Positions 59,790-64,000 of a stretch of 64,000 bases of DNA are shown piece by piece (the first letter of the stretch is position 1; each line of letters starts with the position of its first letter). The stretch lies in contig JAFPWO010000010.1 of assembly GCA_017394885.1 (NCBI GenBank), positions 62,001 through 126,000 on the forward strand, given 5' to 3'. The position numbers were made by a program, and so were the translations under genes. Source of the stretch: Lachnospiraceae bacterium (GTDB lineage: Bacteria; Bacillota; Clostridia; Lachnospirales; Lachnospiraceae). Under the pieces are notes generated by a model. It ran no database searches. It saw only the letters and a program-made list of their open reading frames with translations, and was not told the origin of the DNA.

Positions 59790-61349
59790 TCACGCCCCAT
59801 TTCTCTGATCGAATATATACGCGGTGATAATATCCCCCACAACGTTTGTAATGTTCAGAAGTCCGCCGAAAAACATCTCACATATAATTGCCAGTGAGTA
59901 CAATTCAAAGGCGTTCATATAATTCAGAAGAATAACCATGCCGATCAGAATCGATCCCGGCTGGTTCGGCGCGCCGAGCGAGAGGAAAAATACCAGGACC
60001 ATGATCATAAGAGCGGTCGTCGAGGTTATTCTACCGACGACATCCATGAGCATGATCGCGATCAGCGTCAGGATGAAGCAGTTTCCGTCCAGATTGATCT
60101 GGGCGAGGATCGGAATACCGATCTTCAGCCTCTTCTGATCCATGTGGTACTGCCTTACACAGTATCGGACGTTGAAGGGCACGGCATCGATGGCGGAGCC
60201 GATCTTCCAGTTTTCGCGCAGCAGAGGCAGGAGCTTTTTCACAAACGGAAGGATCGGAATCTTCTTGCACCAGAGCCGGATACCGTAACCGATGAACAGT
60301 ACGGCAAGGCTCAGGGCAACGATCAGGATCAGCCCGGCAAGATAAAGCAGTATGCTGAAACCGTTTCGCATAACGATGTCCATAAACGCCGCGAAAACAA
60401 AAACCGGCAGGAAATACATAACGACGCTGAGCATCCGTGAAAACAGCGTATAGAACGCGTCGATCACGCCTTTCAGCCGGTCAAAGTGTTTCCCGGAATA
60501 ACACATGGCCCAGGCGAACAGGATCGCCGTAAAAAACAGAGGGAACGGCGAGATCGACATAAACGGCGTGACAATATTGGAGGGAATCAGGGACAAGAGC
60601 CATCCGGGCAATGACATGAGATAGATCACATTGTCATGATAAAATGGTGCAATCGAATCCCGAACGAGGCCAAGGATCGCCACTGCCGTCAGCACCGCAA
60701 GCAGCACGGCAGCGATCGAAGACAAGACCATCTCCTTCTGAAGCTTTCTCGCTCCCGAGCTTCGCGTCGCAAGAATATAGATATCCGTCATGTGCTTCAG
60801 AAACGAGAGGAATGTAACAGGAGCAGCTATCATCAGCACCGCGTTGATAAACAGCGATTCGAACGGAGCCAGGATGCTTTCCGCCAGGAACTGCTTGTCC
60901 TCCGCGCCTGCCAGAAAATAAATAGGCAGAGATGCCGCTATCGCCAGCACCATCCCGATCACACAGGAGATAACGGAGGCCTGCCTGCCCCGGCGGACAG
61001 TGATCGTGATCCGGTTATAACCGGCTTGATAGCTGTAGTCGATCTTCTCGGCGTAAGCCGTCAGTATCCGGCCTTCGGGTGACAGCGCCTCCTCCTCGTC
61101 GTTTTCGGGGGAATATATGCGTCCTTCAAAACCCAGGCGGATCATGGTGCATCCCATCCGGCTGCGGCCGGAAACCGCTATGACCGCGTTTTCCTGCTGT
61201 GCGTATATGTTGTGGCATAACGCTTCAAAAATCAGCATTGTTTCCGTCATAACGGTATCGGCCGCCCTGCTTTCTTTCAGCACCTCTTCGATATATTCCC
61301 TGGCTGATTCAAAGTCCCGGGATAAGTTTTTGATTTCTGTTGTTTTCAT
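59790..61349 (-). CDS. Dicarboxylate/amino acid:cation symporter with N-terminal soluble domain
   Basis: Protein of 519 aa. About 125 N-terminal residues are cytoplasmic and look like a small ATPase/anti-sigma type fold (SRDFESAREYIEEVL; MLIFEALCHNIYAQ, as an N-box-like helix; AYAEKIDYSYQAGYNRITITVRR). From about 130 on it is a DAACS (glutamate/dicarboxylate) symporter with eight helices and two re-entrant loops, including GSAIDAVPFNVRYCV and INLDGNCFILTLIAIMLMD. Ordinary symporters of this family start directly at the membrane part. No ribosome site is seen near the chosen ATG (61349), which follows the M24 gene by 35 nt. Substrate unknown. Confidence 0.8.
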   Translation of the reverse strand: MKTTEIKNLSRDFESAREYIEEVLKESRAADTVMTETMLIFEALCHNIYAQQENAVIAVSGRSRMGCTMIRLGFEGRIYSPENDEEEALSPEGRILTAYAEKIDYSYQAGYNRITITVRRGRQASVISCVIGMVLAIAASLPIYFLAGAEDKQFLAESILAPFESLFINAVLMIAAPVTFLSFLKHMTDIYILATRSSGARKLQKEMVLSSIAAVLLAVLTAVAILGLVRDSIAPFYHDNVIYLMSLPGWLLSLIPSNIVTPFMSISPFPLFFTAILFAWAMCYSGKHFDRLKGVIDAFYTLFSRMLSVVMYFLPVFVFAAFMDIVMRNGFSILLYLAGLILIVALSLAVLFIGYGIRLWCKKIPILPFVKKLLPLLRENWKIGSAIDAVPFNVRYCVRQYHMDQKRLKIGIPILAQINLDGNCFILTLIAIMLMDVVGRITSTTALMIMVLVFFLSLGAPNQPGSILIGMVILLNYMNAFELYSLAIICEMFFGGLLNITNVVGDIITAYIFDQRNGA

Positions 61350-61384
61350 GATTCTGTGAAAGAAACAATATGGAATCTGATACT

Positions 61385-63157
61385 TTATATCGCCTGTGTC
61401 ACTTCTCTCAGCCACGCGGCTTCTTCTGCCGTAAGGCCGTCCCGCAGGCGCTCGTACACCATCGCGTGGTATTCGTTCAGGGCGATCTTCTCGTACACCG
61501 TGAGCAGCTCCGGGATGACCGGCCGCAGGTCGATCGGGCAGAGCGTGAGCGTCTCAAAGCGCAGATAGTGGCCGTATTCCGTCGTCTCCGCGTCCACGCA
61601 GAGCAGTTCGTTTTCGATGCGGATGCCGTAGCGGCCGTCCATGTAGACGCCGGGCTCATCCGTCGTGACCATGCCGGGCTTTAACGTCACGAGGCCGTCC
61701 ATATCCGCGGGCTTCGTCCAGCGGAAGCCGTTCGGGCCCTCGTGCACGTTCAGGCAGAAGCCCACGCCGTGGCCGGTGCCGCAGCGGTAATCCAGGCCCA
61801 TGTCCCAGATGGGCCCGCGCGCGAGGATATCCAGGAAGTAGCAGGTCGTGCCCTCCAGGAATTTCGCGCTCGAAAGCCGCAGCATGCTGCGCAGCGTCGC
61901 CGTATAATGCAGGCGCTCCTCTTCCGTGAGCGGCCCCATGGCGATGGTCCGCGTGATGTCCGTGGTCCCGTCCGGGTACTGCCCGCCGGAATCCACCAGC
62001 AGCATGCCTTTATTTTCCAGCATCGCGAAGGCCTCCGGCGTCGCGGAGTAGTGCATCATGGCCGCGTTCGGGCCCATGGCCGCGATCGTGTTGAAGGAAA
62101 GATCGAAGGCGCCGGCCTCGCGGCGGCACGTCTCCAGATAGTCGCTCACGTCGATCTCGCTTAAGGCCTCGCGGTCCGGATGATGCTCCAGCCAGTACAG
62201 CCATTTGACCATGGCGACGCCGTCCTTACGGTGCGATTCGCGCAGGGCCTCCTGCTCGGTCGGGTTCTTCACGCACTTCATCAGCGTGGTCGGATTGACC
62301 GCTGCCACGGCGTCTCTGACGCGCGCTGCGACGGTATAGGCAGTTTTTGCCTTATCCAGCAGCACCGGCGTGCCTTCGGGCGTTTCCAGGCCCCAGAAGG
62401 CCTCGTAGGGCCTTATTTCGACGCCCTGTGCCGCGAGCGCAGCCTTCACTTCGGCGCTGATCGCCTCTTCCTTTACGAAGAGCAGCGCCTGCACCTTATC
62501 CACATAGGCGAAGGCGAAGACCACGGGGTTATTCGGCACGTCCGCGCCGCGCAGATTGAGGAGCCACGCGATGTCGTCCATGGCGCTTAAGATAAACGCC
62601 CCGGCGTTCTTTTCCTGCATGGCCTCCCGCACGCGTGCAAGCTTTGCGGCCGCGCTTTCCCCGGTATACTTTTCATCCAGCAGCCAGGCGCCGTGGAATT
62701 CCTGCGCCGGGCGGTCTGTCCAGATCTCCCCGATGAGGTCCCGGCCGGCTTCGAAGCGCACCTGCTTTTCGCCCAGCTTGCCTCTCCACTCTTCCGCCAG
62801 TTTCAGGCTCACGATCCGCCCGTCAAAGCCGAGCACCTGTCCGTCCGCAAGCGTCTGCGCAAGATACTCCGCCACCGTGGGCACGCCCGCGACCGCCATG
62901 CGCATGAGCGTAAAGCCCGTGCCTTCGATCTGATGCTCCGCCTGCAGGAAGTACCGCCCGTCGGTCCAGAGCAGCGCCTCATCCTGCGTTACGACCACCG
63001 TCCCCGCGGAGCCGGTAAAGCCGCTGATAAAGCACACCGCGCGGAAGTACGCGCTGACATATTCCGAGCAGTGAAAGTCCCCGCTGGGGACCACGTAGAC
63101 GTCGATTCCGGCCTCCTGCATCTTCGCGCGCAGGGCCGCCAGCCGTTCTTTGATCAT
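61385..63157 (-). CDS. Aminopeptidase P family (M24) metallopeptidase
   Basis: Protein of 590 aa, the long form with two N-terminal creatinase-like domains and a C-terminal pita-bread domain (about 310-530). Metal ligands: LVDSGGQYPDGTTDITRT with both Asp, GTGHGVGFCLNVHEGP with His, TTDEPGVYMDGRYGIRIENEL with both Glu. It removes N-terminal residues next to proline. Its start is 17 nt after the ArsR stop, so the three genes glgD-arsR-M24 are probably one transcript, with the symporter behind. Confidence 0.92.
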   Translation of the reverse strand: MIKERLAALRAKMQEAGIDVYVVPSGDFHCSEYVSAYFRAVCFISGFTGSAGTVVVTQDEALLWTDGRYFLQAEHQIEGTGFTLMRMAVAGVPTVAEYLAQTLADGQVLGFDGRIVSLKLAEEWRGKLGEKQVRFEAGRDLIGEIWTDRPAQEFHGAWLLDEKYTGESAAAKLARVREAMQEKNAGAFILSAMDDIAWLLNLRGADVPNNPVVFAFAYVDKVQALLFVKEEAISAEVKAALAAQGVEIRPYEAFWGLETPEGTPVLLDKAKTAYTVAARVRDAVAAVNPTTLMKCVKNPTEQEALRESHRKDGVAMVKWLYWLEHHPDREALSEIDVSDYLETCRREAGAFDLSFNTIAAMGPNAAMMHYSATPEAFAMLENKGMLLVDSGGQYPDGTTDITRTIAMGPLTEEERLHYTATLRSMLRLSSAKFLEGTTCYFLDILARGPIWDMGLDYRCGTGHGVGFCLNVHEGPNGFRWTKPADMDGLVTLKPGMVTTDEPGVYMDGRYGIRIENELLCVDAETTEYGHYLRFETLTLCPIDLRPVIPELLTVYEKIALNEYHAMVYERLRDGLTAEEAAWLREVTQAI

Positions 63158-63174
63158 TGTTTTATCCGCCTTTT

Positions 63175-63564
63175 TTATTCTTCGATATGTTCCATCCCCA
63201 GCCGCAGGATCGACGCGATATGGTCATCCGAGAGGGAATAGAACACGGTCTTTCCGTCCCGGCGGGCCCGCACCAGATTCATCTGCTTTAAGATGCGCAG
63301 CTGATGCGAGATGGCCGGCTGGGTCATCCCCAGGAGCTGTGCGATATCGCACACGCAGGTCTCCGAGCACAAAAGCACATAAAGGATGCGGATTCGAGTC
63401 GAATCCGCAAAAACCTTGAAGAAATCCGCCAGGCTGTAGAGCTCCTCTTCTTCCGGCATGGCGTCCCGGACCTTTTTGACCAGGTCTTCATGCACGTGAA
63501 GATAGCTGCAAAGCTCGATGGTTTCCCGTGCGGGGTCCATCCCCGCGTCATAGAGCCTGTTCAT
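63175..63564 (-). CDS. ArsR/SmtB-family metal-sensing repressor
   Basis: Winged-helix protein of 129 aa. The recognition helix lies in MTQPAISHQLRILKQMNLV (about residues 79-97). Two metal-site sets are visible: CVCD (about 69-72) with an N-terminal Cys and His pair (LCSYLHVHED), as in the alpha3N site of CadC/ZiaR; and DDH...H..E at the C-terminal helix, with the spacing of the SmtB alpha5 zinc site (D, +2 His, +13 His, +16 Glu). Predicted to release DNA when it binds Zn, Cd or Pb. It shares one base with the glgD stop codon, so is coupled to it. Confidence 0.9.
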   Translation of the reverse strand: MNRLYDAGMDPARETIELCSYLHVHEDLVKKVRDAMPEEEELYSLADFFKVFADSTRIRILYVLLCSETCVCDIAQLLGMTQPAISHQLRILKQMNLVRARRDGKTVFYSLSDDHIASILRLGMEHIEE

Positions 63565-64000
63565 CAGCTTAAGATCTTGATCTCGCCCCGGCTGCCCTTT
63601 TCCTGCGTGCCGTCCGCGATCTTGGTGTGTTTTTCCACGATGCAGTTCTCGAGGGTCACGTTGTCGCCCACGTAGGCGTCATCCAGCAGGATGCAGTTTT
63701 TGACCGTGCTGCCGTCGCCCACATACACCTTCTTGAAGAGGACAGAGTCCTCCACCGTCCCGTTGATGATGCTGCCGCCGGCCACCAGCGAGTTGACCAT
63801 GCAGGCGTTGCTGTTGAGCTTGGCGGGCGGGAAATCGTCGACCTTGGTGTAGATGAGCGGCTCTTCCTGGAAGAAGTAATGGCGCAGCGCCGGATCCAGC
63901 AGGTCCTGGTTGCACGCGAAGTAGGACTCCACGGAGTTGATATTGGTCCAGTAGCCGTCCATCAGGTAGGCCATGATCCGCTTCGTGTCGAGGTGGCGAA
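63564..64000 (-). CDS. glgD: Glucose-1-phosphate adenylyltransferase subunit GlgD, C-terminal part (cut by window edge)
   Basis: About 145 codons, open to base 64000 (the N-terminal nucleotidyltransferase domain is outside). The visible segment DGYWTNINSVESYFACNQDLLDP links to a left-handed beta-helix (about last 90 residues) with NSLVAGGSIINGTVEDSVLFKKVYVGDGSTVKNCIL repeats. NINSVESYF is typical of the regulatory GlgD rather than the catalytic GlgC. With GlgC it makes ADP-glucose for glycogen. The arsR gene follows at once, with a one-base overlap. Confidence 0.88.
   Translation of the reverse strand, partial: RHLDTKRIMAYLMDGYWTNINSVESYFACNQDLLDPALRHYFFQEEPLIYTKVDDFPPAKLNSNACMVNSLVAGGSIINGTVEDSVLFKKVYVGDGSTVKNCILLDDAYVGDNVTLENCIVEKHTKIADGTQEKGSRGEIKILS

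Overview
The window is GC-rich bacterial DNA with no plasmid, phage or insertion-sequence genes. Strong AGGAGG-type ribosome binding sites, sigma-A promoters (TTGACA-17-TATAAT type), a CIRCE heat-shock operator, an Ile T-box, a PyrR-type attenuator, an L10 leader RNA, a GlgD glycogen subunit, VanW and NlpC/P60 wall proteins and a split transketolase point to a Gram-positive anaerobe of the class Clostridia, probably close to Lachnospirales. The family-level placement is inference.

Region 1 (1-27.3 kb). The left edge holds the 5' part of rpoB, read leftward. The other members of its usual operon (rpmG-secE-nusG-rplK-rplA-L10 leader-rplJ-rplL) lie at 23.9-27.1 kb on the same strand and end in an intrinsic terminator, so the normally contiguous rplL-rpoB junction is split by about 22.6 kb, and rpoB has its own promoter. 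The intervening block holds: a LysR regulator with a PPC-domain protein; an operon with an RraA-like protein, two transketolase halves and a sugar isomerase-like protein; a TlpA thioredoxin/CXXC miniprotein/4Fe-4S membrane protein redox module; an XRE-type membrane regulator; uraA and pyrR; an operon with an SLC13-type permease, a DUF6282 protein and a D-2-hydroxyacid dehydrogenase; a zinc-ribbon protein; threonine catabolism (tdh-kbl); a secreted CAP/Ig-repeat protein; and purB-purA. The promoters of the RraA/transketolase operon and of the permease operon, 9 kb apart, share an identical 15-bp element at the same distance upstream of the -35 region. They are therefore likely to be one regulon, probably of the LysR protein, and to form an uncharacterised carboxylate or sugar-acid utilisation system.

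Region 2 (27.3-45.7 kb). A NUDIX hydrolase, a CIRCE-controlled Hsp20, a TrkA-C membrane protein, a diaminopropionate ammonia-lyase and a DMT transporter are followed by a long leftward cluster: a nucleotidyltransferase, the t6A tRNA-modification genes tsaE-tsaB-(rimI)-(rnz)-tsaD, a DUF6056 membrane protein and glmS. Then come a VanW/PASTA wall protein, DegV, the ribosome hibernation factor and a secreted NlpC/P60 hydrolase.

Region 3 (45.9-64 kb). Leftward genes encode an M18 aminopeptidase, a rhomboid protease, ValRS, glycogen phosphorylase and a type-2 IleRS behind a T-box. A palindromic intergenic repeat sits between glgP and valS. Further right are an AEC transporter, a small membrane protein with a foldase-like lipoprotein, a dicarboxylate-type symporter with an extra N-terminal cytoplasmic domain, an M24 aminopeptidase, an ArsR/SmtB metal sensor and the 3' end of glgD at the right edge.
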